Shown here in pieces: positions 16,134 to 23,985 of a stretch of 64,000 bases of DNA. The position numbers and the translations under genes were made by a program. The notes beneath the pieces were generated by a model that was not told where the DNA came from, searched no databases, and was given only the letters and a program-made list of their open reading frames with translations. Source of the DNA: G963665185 sp049723905 (GTDB lineage Bacteria; Desulfobacterota; Desulfovibrionia; Desulfovibrionales; Desulfovibrionaceae); assembly GCF_049723905.1 (NCBI RefSeq), contig NZ_JBJKFD010000001.1, positions 3,162,001 to 3,226,000 on the forward strand, written 5' to 3'. Each line of letters starts with the position of its first letter. Position 1 is the first letter of the stretch.

Positions 16134-18340
16134 AAGTCACTCAGACCTTGAAGTTGGTCAGCTATTTCATCCTCATTAAGGCCAACGCTTTTCAGTTCTT
16201 CAATAAATTTGTCCTTAGCTTTGTTGATCTGTTTTCGTTTTTCACTCAAATCATGCTGAATAATATTTATATCAGCAGGATCGGGATACTCGAAAATCAG
16301 ATGAGGAGAGTTTTTCAAAGCGGTTTCAACTTCACCTAAAAGAGACCTTGCATTTTCTCCTATCCCGCTAATCCTGAGCCATGCTTTTGATCTAGTGAAC
16401 GCAGTAAAAAGTCTATTTCTTGGAGATCTTGTTTTTTTCGTATTTGAATTAATGCTATCAATACCAAGAACAAAAACGACAGGGGCCTCATTTCCTTTTG
16501 CTCGATAAACAGTAGACATGGTTACATTGTTTTTTACAGTGAAAACTGTCGATGAATATGGATTTGTGAGTATGTTGTTGACGGATATTTCTGACGAGTT
16601 CAGTTGTTCTGAAATCAGGGAGAAGTATGTGCGTGCGTTTCTATCGTCGATAGATATTACCAGTATGTCTTCTGGGCTCAACCCCTCCTTTATAAAACCC
16701 AAAATTCCATTAGATACCCACTCTATCTCGTCATCAAAATCTGATGCCACATATGTATCTATCAAATCGCCACTGCCTTCATAGTTCTTAATCGACAGTG
16801 GGCTGTTTGTCTCGGGGCGTTCAATAGATACAGAACTCCCAGCTTGACACCTCCCTTGTACAACATTGTATCCTACATCATTCCAATGTTCTTCACTTTC
16901 AAGCATCTGCACTATTGTATCGTAAATACCAAATCCAAGAGCGTGGGCAGCAATTAAAATTTCTAAAGGGGTTCTGTAGCATTTCTTTAAAACTGTATCA
17001 TTACTCATATATTGAGGAAGTCTTTGATGCTCAGATGCTCTCTCTAAATCAATAAGTGCGTCCCCTTTTTTGTCAATTCCAAAAAAGTCAACTGCTGTTT
17101 TTTGTTTTACGTCTATAATACTTTGCAGTTCATCATATGCCCATATTATAGTCTTGTCGTCCCTTTCGCCTTTAGCCAGTTTAAAACAGAGTCTAAAAAA
17201 AGATTGTGGAAAGTCTTGAGCTTCATCAACAATTATAACATCATACTTTGGGTTTATTTTTTGCTCTTTTTGTAAATCTCTGCATACAAAATCAAAAGGT
17301 TTAAGAGAGCTAATTTTTTTTGCTTCCTTTAGGGGGATTGGTGATACTCCATGTTCTATTGCTGTATTGTAGTAGACTCCTTCAACGATACTTCCACCCC
17401 ATGCGTGCATTATATGAATTTTATTCCAATTTGGTGCTACGCTATTGTAATGTTCACAAAACTTTGAAATGTACATTTTGATAAGGTCATATAGGCTTTT
17501 GGTGTAGAATGTGAACAATATTAATTTTTCTGGATCATCAATATGAATTTGAGCAACTTTCATCGCCAAAACAATTGTTTTGCCTGAGCCAGCCAAACCT
17601 CTTATCCGCTGTGGCCCTTTAAGCAAAGTTATTGCAGCTTTTCTTTGGTGGAAGTCAAAATTTGAAATCTCTTTTTCAAGTTCAGCCAAGGCAGACAGCT
17701 TTGTGGCTGCAAATTCGGGAGCAACCTCTCTTCCCTTTTTTTTCCCAAGTGCCTTAGCACCTTCAAGAATAGACCGAGCTTCTAAAAAAATCTCTTCTGA
17801 CAGAGATTCTTTTAATGTGAACAATCCGAAAATATCTTTAAGTCCTGAAAGTGAAACTGAGATTTCAGATTCATAGCCTTTATTTGTAATGTCAATGTTT
17901 CTCGGACTGCTAACGTATATAACACTGTTAATGTCTATTGAAAGTTGTCTTTTGCTCTTCAGCACCTTGCTCTTCTTGAGAAGACCTTCAACTAATCCAT
18001 AATAATGACTAATTCTTTCATCTTCATCATTGATAAATTTTTCTGATATAATAGTCTCGAAGACATTCCCGATTATTACTACTCCATGTCTGTAAGACAA
18101 AACAACTATAAAAGGGCGAGTTACTTCATCTTCGTAGTCACCAATTGCAGGAAATTTGTAATACAGTACAGCATCTTCAAGTTCAAAATCTTCCCTGTTG
18201 TCATAAAGGTATTCAACTACCTCTCTAGCTTTATCGTCACCTATAAATGTGTCTGTTCCAATTATTCTTTCCACTGATAGTACCTTGTCATATTCGGCTA
18301 TAGTTGGCGTTGAGTAGGGCCCTAAGGGAGAAAGACTCAA
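16130..18340 (-). CDS. Superfamily 1 (UvrD/REP-like) helicase of a candidate defence pair
   Basis: A 736-residue ATPase. Helicase motifs in order: Q motif FDFHQRKAAITLLKG (228-242), Walker A GLAGSGKT (248-255), Walker B VIIVDEAQDFP (368-378), motif III WAYDELQSI (400-408), motif IV KKCYRTPLEI (452-461), motif V STVYRAKGNEAPVVFVLGID (609-628), motif VI RLFTAFTRSKAWLRI (643-657), then a charged coiled tail. Residues 1-215 hold an uncharacterised domain, possibly a degenerate NERD-like nuclease (weak inference). The start is uncertain: TTG at 18340, or GTG 20 codons later behind AAGG. It is in an AT-rich island and is coupled to the DUF2290-like gene. Confidence 0.88.
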   Translation of the reverse strand: MSLSPLGPYSTPTIAEYDKVLSVERIIGTDTFIGDDKAREVVEYLYDNREDFELEDAVLYYKFPAIGDYEDEVTRPFIVVLSYRHGVVIIGNVFETIISEKFINDEDERISHYYGLVEGLLKKSKVLKSKRQLSIDINSVIYVSSPRNIDITNKGYESEISVSLSGLKDIFGLFTLKESLSEEIFLEARSILEGAKALGKKKGREVAPEFAATKLSALAELEKEISNFDFHQRKAAITLLKGPQRIRGLAGSGKTIVLAMKVAQIHIDDPEKLILFTFYTKSLYDLIKMYISKFCEHYNSVAPNWNKIHIMHAWGGSIVEGVYYNTAIEHGVSPIPLKEAKKISSLKPFDFVCRDLQKEQKINPKYDVIIVDEAQDFPQSFFRLCFKLAKGERDDKTIIWAYDELQSIIDVKQKTAVDFFGIDKKGDALIDLERASEHQRLPQYMSNDTVLKKCYRTPLEILIAAHALGFGIYDTIVQMLESEEHWNDVGYNVVQGRCQAGSSVSIERPETNSPLSIKNYEGSGDLIDTYVASDFDDEIEWVSNGILGFIKEGLSPEDILVISIDDRNARTYFSLISEQLNSSEISVNNILTNPYSSTVFTVKNNVTMSTVYRAKGNEAPVVFVLGIDSINSNTKKTRSPRNRLFTAFTRSKAWLRISGIGENARSLLGEVETALKNSPHLIFEYPDPADINIIQHDLSEKRKQINKAKDKFIEELKSVGLNEDEIADQLQGLSDL

Positions 18341-18737
18341 ATGGAGTATCTGTGCCTAAGATAACTACTAAACTAAAATAGTAATAATTTTCTATCATAT
18401 TTACAATCCGTTTGTCTTCTTTGCTCCGGCGGGCAAAACGGTGGTCACGAGGAGAAGTCAGTTGATTTCTGTAATAACGAGTTGTTTTTATAGGTGGCCC
18501 CTATCCCGATTAGAAAATTAAAATCATAACAGGTTCTGGGGCTGGGAAAGGGCCAATGTGGCATGTTTTTAGCAAGAGGGAGTTCTTTAACGAAAATGCG
18601 GATTCGGCAGGCTGTTGAGAAGGCTTGAGAGCAAGGCGTTAGAGAAATTCAAGGCCGACGCGTATTTTTTCGATACGCGAGGATTTGAATTTCTCGCAGC
18701 AACGCAGCTATCAGGCTCTTCTCAACAGTCGTCATTT
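18341..18737. other. AT-rich non-coding region upstream of the helicase operon
   Basis: Holds the presumed promoter of the helicase/DUF2290 operon (AT-rich, near 18360-18420) and family-A repeat copy A2 at its right end. No gene seen. Confidence 0.45.
18609..18730 (-). repeat. Family A palindromic repeat, copy A2
   Basis: Apex GCGTAT...ATACGC; inner stem GAGAAATTCAA / TTGAATTTCTC. On the minus strand it begins 7 bp after the stop codon of the DJ-1/PfpI gene, in the same direction, and marks the right edge of the AT-rich island. Confidence 0.85.
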
Positions 18738-19325
18738 TTAAGCTTCGATCTTTGTACCGACCAACTCAAGAAACTTGCGCATCCATTCGGGATGGGCGGG
18801 CCAGGCAGCCGCGGTTACGAGGTTGCCGTCCACATGGGCATCGGTAAAGGTTTCGTTCTGGGAAACCCAGATGCCGCCAATGGTTTCCAGTTCGGGCTTT
18901 ACTGCCGGGTAGCACATGCCTTTGCGGCCCTTCATGTCCAGCACCGGGGTAAGCAGCTGCATGCCGTGGCAGATGGCGGCAATGGGTTTTTTCGCATCGT
19001 CGAACGCCTTGACCAGGGCCAGAACTTCGGGCGACAGGCGCAGGTATTCGGGAGCGCGTCCGCCAGGGATGACCAGCCCGACGTAATCGTCCGGGTTCAC
19101 CTTGTCGAAGGCATAGGTCAGCATGAAGTTGTGACCGGGTTTTTCCGAATAGGTCTGGTCGCCTTCAAAGTCGTGGATGGCTGTTTTCACGGTTTCGCCC
19201 TGCGCCTTGCCGGGGCAGACGGCGTGCACTTCGTGGCCGACCATCGTCAGCATCTGAAAAGGAACCATGACTTCGTAGTCTTCGACATAGTCGCCCACGA
19301 TCATAAGAATTTTTTTGGCTGCCAT
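18738..19325 (-). CDS. DJ-1/PfpI family protein
   Basis: A 195-residue member of the DJ-1/PfpI/glutamine amidotransferase-like superfamily. The nucleophile elbow is AAICHGMQLL with its conserved Cys, preceded by VGLVIPGGRAPEYLR, which supplies the acidic and Gly-rich elements. Members act as proteases, deglycases or chaperones; the exact activity is not predictable. AAGGAG precedes the ATG at 19325; a longer frame to 19409 is unsupported. Probably a cytoplasmic stress-related protein. It is divergent from a small 62-residue frame. Confidence 0.9.
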   Translation of the reverse strand: MAAKKILMIVGDYVEDYEVMVPFQMLTMVGHEVHAVCPGKAQGETVKTAIHDFEGDQTYSEKPGHNFMLTYAFDKVNPDDYVGLVIPGGRAPEYLRLSPEVLALVKAFDDAKKPIAAICHGMQLLTPVLDMKGRKGMCYPAVKPELETIGGIWVSQNETFTDAHVDGNLVTAAAWPAHPEWMRKFLELVGTKIEA

Positions 19326-19570
19326 GGGATTGACTCCTTGTTGCGCATCGTTTTGAGTATTGGAAGGGAAATACAGTCCTCGGAATTCTATGTTGAAAAT
19401 GTAGTTCACCAGACGTGTATGTTCAAGAGGTAAAAAAATTACCTCGGCCTGTTAAAAAAATGCTGCGCCCCAAGGGGCTGGCGTCCGGATTTTGCCGGGC
19501 ACGGCGTGTGCATGGTATTTTACGGAGCGACCAGAGGGAAAATTGTACCTGCCTGAACAAGGAAAAAAGC

Positions 19571-19759
19571 ATGAAAGAATCAAAGCTGCCGCCGTCATTG
19601 GTCCGGGCTGCCCGCAAGGTGATGGAAGAGCATCCGGAAATGGTGGAAAAGATCGAAAACGCCGCCGAGCTGGCCCGTTCGTCCCTGCTGAACGGCAAGC
19701 TCAAGCCTGTTATTTCCGAGGAGTTTCGGAAGAGGCTGGAGCGGTGGAGTAAAAAGTAG
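19571..19759 (+). CDS. Small basic helical protein (62 aa), unknown
   Basis: A short frame starting MKESKLPPSLVRAARKVMEE and ending RKRLERWSKK. It is strongly charged and predicted to be mostly helical, with good coding character and no repeats. AAGGA lies about 9 nt before the ATG. The longer frame from 19415 is unlikely because it covers the divergent promoter region. I do not recognise a family. Family-A copy A3 begins 12 bp after its stop in the same orientation, which is how these elements sit behind real genes in this window, mild support that it is real. Confidence 0.5.
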   Translation: MKESKLPPSLVRAARKVMEEHPEMVEKIENAAELARSSLLNGKLKPVISEEFRKRLERWSKK

Positions 19760-19771
19760 CTTTCAGGCGTC

Positions 19772-19897
19772 AGGCGGCTGAAAAAGGCACGATAGCGGCG
19801 TTGCTTCACCACTTCCAGAACCCTCGTGTATATGAAGAATACACTTCGGAACCTGGAAGAGGCTCGCGCCTTGCTCTCGCCCCTTTTTGAACCGCCT
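19772..19897 (+). repeat. Family A palindromic repeat, copy A3
   Basis: Outer arms AGGCGGcTgAAAAAGG / CCTTTTTgAaCCGCCT, inner stem CTTCCAG / CTGGAAG, apex GTGTAT...ATACAC. Same orientation as the small gene that ends 12 bp before. Confidence 0.85.
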
Positions 19898-19986
19898 GTG
19901 GGGGAGTTCCCGCCCATGCTCGTCTCTTTTTGCAGCGTCAGTCCAGGCAATAGGACTTCACAATTTTTTTACGGCCACCGTTTAAC

Positions 19987-20029
19987 GCCAAATAGCCCCG
20001 GAAAGCGACGCTTTCCGGGGCTATTTGGC
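19987..20029. repeat. Long perfect palindrome P2 (21-bp arms)
   Basis: Left arm 19987-20007, one central base at 20008, right arm 20009-20029, perfectly complementary. On the minus strand it lies 19 bp after family-B copy B2, behind the lipoprotein gene. Its sequence is unrelated to the other long palindromes. Confidence 0.85.
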
Positions 20030-20048
20030 TGTAAACATAATGCGGGAA

Positions 20049-20107
20049 GGCCATCATGGGCTCCGCAGGCCATCATGGCCTTGGCGGGGTGTGGGGCAGC
20101 GCCCCAC
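20049..20107 (-). repeat. Family B GC-rich hairpin repeat, copy B2
   Basis: On the minus strand: GGGGCgctGCCCC, then GGCCatgatGGCC and a second CATGATGG unit. It starts 11 bp after the lipoprotein stop codon in the same direction and is followed by palindrome P2. Confidence 0.75.
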
Positions 20108-20118
20108 ATCTCTATAAC

Positions 20119-20517
20119 CTACAGATGGCGCGCGATGGCGTCGTGAATGCGTTGTGAAGCGACCTTGTCGCCGGTAAGCCCGACGCGCACGCTGATCTTG
20201 GTGATTCTTTCCGTCTTGGAGTCCATGGTGATCCAGACGTCGCGGTCCGAATCCTTGGCATCGATGCTGGCTTCGGTAAGGTTCTTGGAGTGTTTCTTGA
20301 CGGACAGCCCGAGGTCTTTGCACGCGGCCATGCCGGCTGCGTAGGCCTGGTTGACCGTGACATTGTAGTCTTTGTTCAGCCAGCCGGTAACATAGTAGTA
20401 GGTACCGCCAGCCGCAGCACCGCCGACAATGACGGCAGCACAGCCGGAAAGGCAGAACAGGACGGCCAAGGTGGCCGCAAGGCATTTGATTTTGCGTATG
20501 GGACTTGAAGTGTGCAT
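20119..20517 (-). CDS. Small outer-membrane-type lipoprotein, DUF3568-like
   Basis: A 132-residue protein with a lipoprotein signal: basic MHTSSPIRKIK, hydrophobic LAATLAVLFC, and the lipobox LSGC with Cys at about residue 26, after which VIVGGAAAGGTYYYVTG follows. The remainder (DYNVTVNQAYAAGMAACKDL ... KDSDRDVWITMDSK) fits the DUF3568 family of periplasmic lipoproteins of unknown role. AAAGGAG precedes the ATG. It is followed on its own strand by B2 and palindrome P2. Upstream is the repeat cluster A4-A6. Confidence 0.8.
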   Translation of the reverse strand: MHTSSPIRKIKCLAATLAVLFCLSGCAAVIVGGAAAGGTYYYVTGWLNKDYNVTVNQAYAAGMAACKDLGLSVKKHSKNLTEASIDAKDSDRDVWITMDSKTERITKISVRVGLTGDKVASQRIHDAIARHL

Positions 20518-20592
20518 TCTCTACTCCTTTGTTGGCATGCGGGGTTCTGTACTGGCATCCTATACACGTATAGTTTTGCAATGGCAAAAGGC

Positions 20593-20716
20593 AGGCGGCT
20601 GAAAAAGGCGCGATAACTTCGTTGCTGCGGTGCATTCAAGACGCTTGTGTACATAAGAGTACACGGCGCGTTTGAATGCGCCTTGCGCCTTGTTCTCACA
20701 CCTTTTTGAGCCGCCT
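20593..20716 (+). repeat. Family A palindromic repeat, copy A4
   Basis: First of three head-to-tail copies. Outer arms AGGCGGcTgAAAAAGG / CCTTTTTgAGCCGCCT; inner stem GCATTCAA / TTGAATGC; apex GTGTAC...GTACAC. Confidence 0.9.
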
Positions 20717-20721
20717 GCGGG

Positions 20722-20842
20722 AGTAGGGAAAAGGCACGATAACGGCGTTGCTGCGGTGTATTCGAGACGCTTGTGTACATAAGAGTACACGGCGCGTTTG
20801 AATGCGCCTTGCGCCTTGTTCTCCCACCTTTTTCAGCCGCCT
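20722..20842 (+). repeat. Family A palindromic repeat, copy A5
   Basis: Second tandem copy; its left inner arm TATTCGA pairs with TTGAATG through two G-U wobbles. Apex identical to A4. Confidence 0.9.
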
Positions 20843-20847
20843 GCTAA

Positions 20848-20961
20848 AATGAGAAAAAGGCGCGATAGCGGTGTTGTTTCACCTCTTCCAGAACCCTCGT
20901 GTATAAAAGAATACGCTTCGGAACCTGGAAGAGGCTCACGCCTTGCTCTCCTCCCTTTTTT
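20848..20961 (+). repeat. Family A palindromic repeat, copy A6
   Basis: Third tandem copy, of the CTTCCAG / CTGGAAG inner-stem type, like A3, with a GTGTAT-like apex. Confidence 0.85.
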
Positions 20962-21034
20962 CAGCGTCAGCCCAGCCAGTCGGGCATCACAATTTTCTGT
21001 TGAAAATCAGCCTTCTCATGGCCTCCGTGTACCG

Positions 21035-21081
21035 CCTCGCAGGCCATCATGGCCTTGGCGGGGTGTGGGGCAGCGCCCCAC
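21035..21081 (-). repeat. Family B GC-rich hairpin repeat, copy B3
   Basis: On the minus strand GGGGCgctGCCCC followed by the GGCCatgatGGCC hairpin. No long palindrome follows; only a short ATTTTC...GAAAAT. Confidence 0.7.
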
Positions 21082-21213
21082 CAACTGCCGCCACATTGAT
21101 CAATCCGGGACATTCCCTTACAACGAGGCTGCACTTTATGTTATAGTTATTCGAGGTGTCCGCGCAAACTTTCTGGACGCCGACCATCTGCACGGAGACG
21201 TGCCGGGAGAACC

Positions 21214-22662
21214 ATGCTCAAACCTCTTCACGGGGCATGCATTTGCCTTGGTTGTTTTCATACGCCCGACCGGCAGGCGCTGGCTGATCTTTTTACGGAA
21301 GCCGGGGCCGGTGTAACGGTGCCCGATCATATGGTGGATGTCCTGAATTTTCTCAAGGACGGATGTTGTCATCTGCTGGTGGCCGACCTGGAAGACCTGC
21401 GCGGCAATGCCGAGAATTTCTTTGCCCTGGAAGCTCCGGACGTTCCGGTGCTGGCTGTTGTGGCAACCGAGGGTAACCTTGTAACGGCCCTGGACCTGGG
21501 AGCCGACGAGGTTTGCCTGAGGGGTGCGGACAGCAGGTTGCTGGTGCACCGTGCCCAGGCCCTTACCCATCGTTGCGCCTGCCACAGCGGGCATGTCATC
21601 TGCCGCCGCTTTGAAGAGGAGCGGCTCAAGCATGTGCTCAAGAACATGCCCGTGCTGGTCTATGCCTGCGATGACGACGGAAGCATTGTATTTTTCAATC
21701 CCGAGTTCGAGCGCATCACCGGCTTTTCCGCCCCCGAAGTTCTGGACAATCCCGAGGCCATGTCTCTTATTGCCCCGGACGACAGCCGCTTTGTGGCCGC
21801 CTGCCCGGTGGACGTGTCCAAAACGGGAGCTCCGCACCCGGAATGGGCCTTCAGGAACAAACACGGCAATGACAGGGTCGTGCTCTGGTCGCACATGGCG
21901 GAATCCTGTCCCATTCGCGGCTGGAACAGATGGGCCGTGGGCGTGGACGTTACGGACTACAGCCGTCTGGAGATGTTGCGTCGCGAGGTTGAACGGACCG
22001 TGCAGCACGATCTGCGCAACCCGCTCAACGCCATATTCGGCTTTTCCACCCTGCTTTTGGAGGATGACGATCTTTCGCCCAACGCACGGGATTTCATAAG
22101 CCGCATTCAGGAATGCAGCCGTCGCATGGTGCGGATAATCAAGAGCTCGCTTTCCCTGTTCCGGCTGGAGCAGGGCGAAGGAACGCTGCGCCCCGTGCGG
22201 GTGGAGCTGGCGCCCCTGCTGCAAAGTTTGTGCGAGGAAGCCGGGGCAACAGCCAGAAGTGCCGGAGTGGAGGTGAAGCTGGAATATTCCGGTGCTACAG
22301 GTGCGGCTGGCGTGACCGGTGCCGCCGGAGATGTCGCGGTACTGGGCGAAGGGCCGCTGCTGGAAACCCTGTTCGCCAATTTGGTGCAGAATGCAGTGGA
22401 GGCCTCGCAGAAAGGGCAGATGGTGGAGGTCTGCTTGGCGTCGGGCAATCCGGTCAGGGTGACCGTGCATAACCAGGGCGTTATTTCCGAGGCTGTGCGG
22501 GAAAATTTCTTCGAGCGTTATGTCAGCGGCAAACCCGGCGGCACGGGCATGGGCACCTATCTTGCCAAGCGTATCGCCCGGCTGCACAACGGCGATGTGG
22601 ACTTTGTGAGCGATGCCGAACACGGCACCACGCTGACCGTAACCCTGCCTGCGGCAGACTGA
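21214..22662 (+). CDS. PAS-sensor histidine kinase with receiver-like N terminus
   Basis: A 482-residue soluble kinase. Residues 1-120 look like a degenerate receiver domain: an Asp in LLVADLEDLRG is kept, but the conserved Lys near GADEVCLRGAD is missing. Residues 130-250 form a PAS domain (PVLVYACDDDGSIVFFNPEF), then HisKA with the phospho-acceptor in QHDLRNPLNAIFGF, and a HATPase_c domain (NLVQNAVEASQKG, GGTGMGTYLAKRIARLH). No membrane segment, so it senses a cytoplasmic signal. GGGAG precedes the ATG. It faces another PAS kinase gene end to end; no partner regulator is adjacent. Confidence 0.88.
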   Translation: MLKPLHGACICLGCFHTPDRQALADLFTEAGAGVTVPDHMVDVLNFLKDGCCHLLVADLEDLRGNAENFFALEAPDVPVLAVVATEGNLVTALDLGADEVCLRGADSRLLVHRAQALTHRCACHSGHVICRRFEEERLKHVLKNMPVLVYACDDDGSIVFFNPEFERITGFSAPEVLDNPEAMSLIAPDDSRFVAACPVDVSKTGAPHPEWAFRNKHGNDRVVLWSHMAESCPIRGWNRWAVGVDVTDYSRLEMLRREVERTVQHDLRNPLNAIFGFSTLLLEDDDLSPNARDFISRIQECSRRMVRIIKSSLSLFRLEQGEGTLRPVRVELAPLLQSLCEEAGATARSAGVEVKLEYSGATGAAGVTGAAGDVAVLGEGPLLETLFANLVQNAVEASQKGQMVEVCLASGNPVRVTVHNQGVISEAVRENFFERYVSGKPGGTGMGTYLAKRIARLHNGDVDFVSDAEHGTTLTVTLPAAD

Positions 22663-22735
22663 GTCGGGCTTTTTTGGGGGCACTTGGCGCGGGTGATGCT
22701 GTCTGCATCTGCCCTGCGTTTTTAACTTTTTTCAG

Positions 22736-23842
22736 CTATTCGCTTTCGGCCGGAACCGGCGGCAGACGCACGGTCACTGTGGTTCCCTTGCCCGGTGTGC
22801 TCTGCAACACGATTTCCCCGCCCATTTCATCGAGCATCTTGCGCGACTGCGGAAGTCCCAACCCTGCGCCCTTTTCCTTTGTGCTGAAAAAAGGGTTGAA
22901 CACGTTGGAGAGCAGCTCTTCGGGGATGCCGAGTCCGCTGTCGGAAAGCTTGATGCTGGCCATTTCCCGGTCAAGCCCCGTCGTGATGGTCAGCTTGCCG
23001 CCCTGGGGCATGGCTTCGAAGGCGTTGTTCACCACGTTGATGAGAATCTGCTTGAGGCGTTCGCTCTGTGCCAGGACCAGGGGCAGGTCTTCGGAAAGCT
23101 CGGTCTGTATCTGTATGGCTGGCGACTGGCTGCCGTCGGCGGTCTGCTGCTTTTGTTGTTGCTTTGCGATCTCCAGCACGTTGCGGATAACCTCGTGCGC
23201 GTCGGTTTCGCCCACCTTGGCCGTTGTGGGGCGGACAAAGTCGGAAAAGCTGGCCAGGATGTCGTCCAGCCGCTTGGACTGCTCTATAATGATATTGACC
23301 TTTTCCCGGGCGGTTTCCTGCAGCAGGGGGTCGCGCAGCAGCGAGTTGGCGAATCCGCTGATCATGAACAGGGGGTTACGTATTTCGTGCGCCACATAGC
23401 TGGAAAGCTCCCCGATGGCGGCCAGTCGTTCCGACTTTTCAAGTTGTCGTTTCATGTGCCGGGTTCGGGTGACGTCGCGCCGTATTTCGGCTATCAGGGG
23501 ATGTTCTTCGTCCGGAACGGGCAGGGGAATAACCGTGAGGCGGATGGCGCGGGCCCGTCCTTCCAGGTCGGTCACCGTGTATTTTGTCTCCACCGTCTGC
23601 CCGGCGAGGGCCTGGGAAAAGGACGATTCCGGGCCGTCCGGCCCTCCGGGTTCGCCCTGCAGGATCTCCTTTGCCGGGCAGTTGCAAATTTCCTTTCTGT
23701 CCAGACCGCGGATCCGGCAAAAGGCGCTGTTTGCAGTCACGATGTACCCTTTCGGGTCCATAACGAGAATTTCTTCGTCCACCAGGTCCAGGAGGGCCAG
23801 GGACGAGTAGATGCAATAGGATGTCGAGTCGTTGGACGTCAT
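22736..23842 (-). CDS. PAS-sensor histidine kinase, NtrB-like
   Basis: A 368-residue soluble kinase. An N-terminal PAS domain (ILVMDPKGYIVTANSAFCRI) senses a cytoplasmic signal; the phospho-acceptor His is in AIGELSSYVAHEIRNPLFMI, and the ATP-binding domain shows NVVNNAFEAMPQGG, LSDSGLGIPEELL and FSTKEKGAGLGLPQS. Standard length for the group. GGGAG precedes the ATG at 23842. It is convergent with the other kinase gene (73 bp apart, with a likely hairpin terminator GGGTGATGC...GCATCTGCCC between them) and divergent from rimO. Confidence 0.88.
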   Translation of the reverse strand: MTSNDSTSYCIYSSLALLDLVDEEILVMDPKGYIVTANSAFCRIRGLDRKEICNCPAKEILQGEPGGPDGPESSFSQALAGQTVETKYTVTDLEGRARAIRLTVIPLPVPDEEHPLIAEIRRDVTRTRHMKRQLEKSERLAAIGELSSYVAHEIRNPLFMISGFANSLLRDPLLQETAREKVNIIIEQSKRLDDILASFSDFVRPTTAKVGETDAHEVIRNVLEIAKQQQKQQTADGSQSPAIQIQTELSEDLPLVLAQSERLKQILINVVNNAFEAMPQGGKLTITTGLDREMASIKLSDSGLGIPEELLSNVFNPFFSTKEKGAGLGLPQSRKMLDEMGGEIVLQSTPGKGTTVTVRLPPVPAESE

Positions 23843-23985
23843 TATAAGCTCCCGGGAGTTATGGGGACCGGCATGGGCCTGTCGCCATTCTAAGGGATTT
23901 TGTTCAAAACATACTACCGCCAGCGGGGCAGGGGGACAATTATTACTTCACTTGTCTCTGGCGATGGGTTACAGGGCACGGATTC

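Larger units (their letters stand above)
20518..21213. other. Non-coding repeat cluster between the lipoprotein and kinase genes
   Basis: About 700 bp with no gene. It holds three tandem family-A copies and one family-B copy. Short open frames here are by-products of the palindromes. A segment GCGTCAGycCAG...CACAATTTT follows A6 and also follows A3 near 19935-19970, so the repeat unit may carry a longer flank in these two cases. Confidence 0.7.

Noticed and set aside
16130..18340. Clear NERD nuclease domain in the helicase N terminus
   Set aside because: RPFIVVLSYRHGVVIIG has a similar layout but the conserved acidic and Lys residues of NERD are not convincingly present; kept only as a weak inference.
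19900..20000. tRNA or attachment site near the repeat clusters
   Set aside because: No cloverleaf, CCA end or integrase gene was found anywhere in the window.
20518..21213. CRISPR array in the repeat cluster
   Set aside because: Repeats are about 120 bp, palindromic and directly adjacent without unique spacers; no cas genes are nearby.
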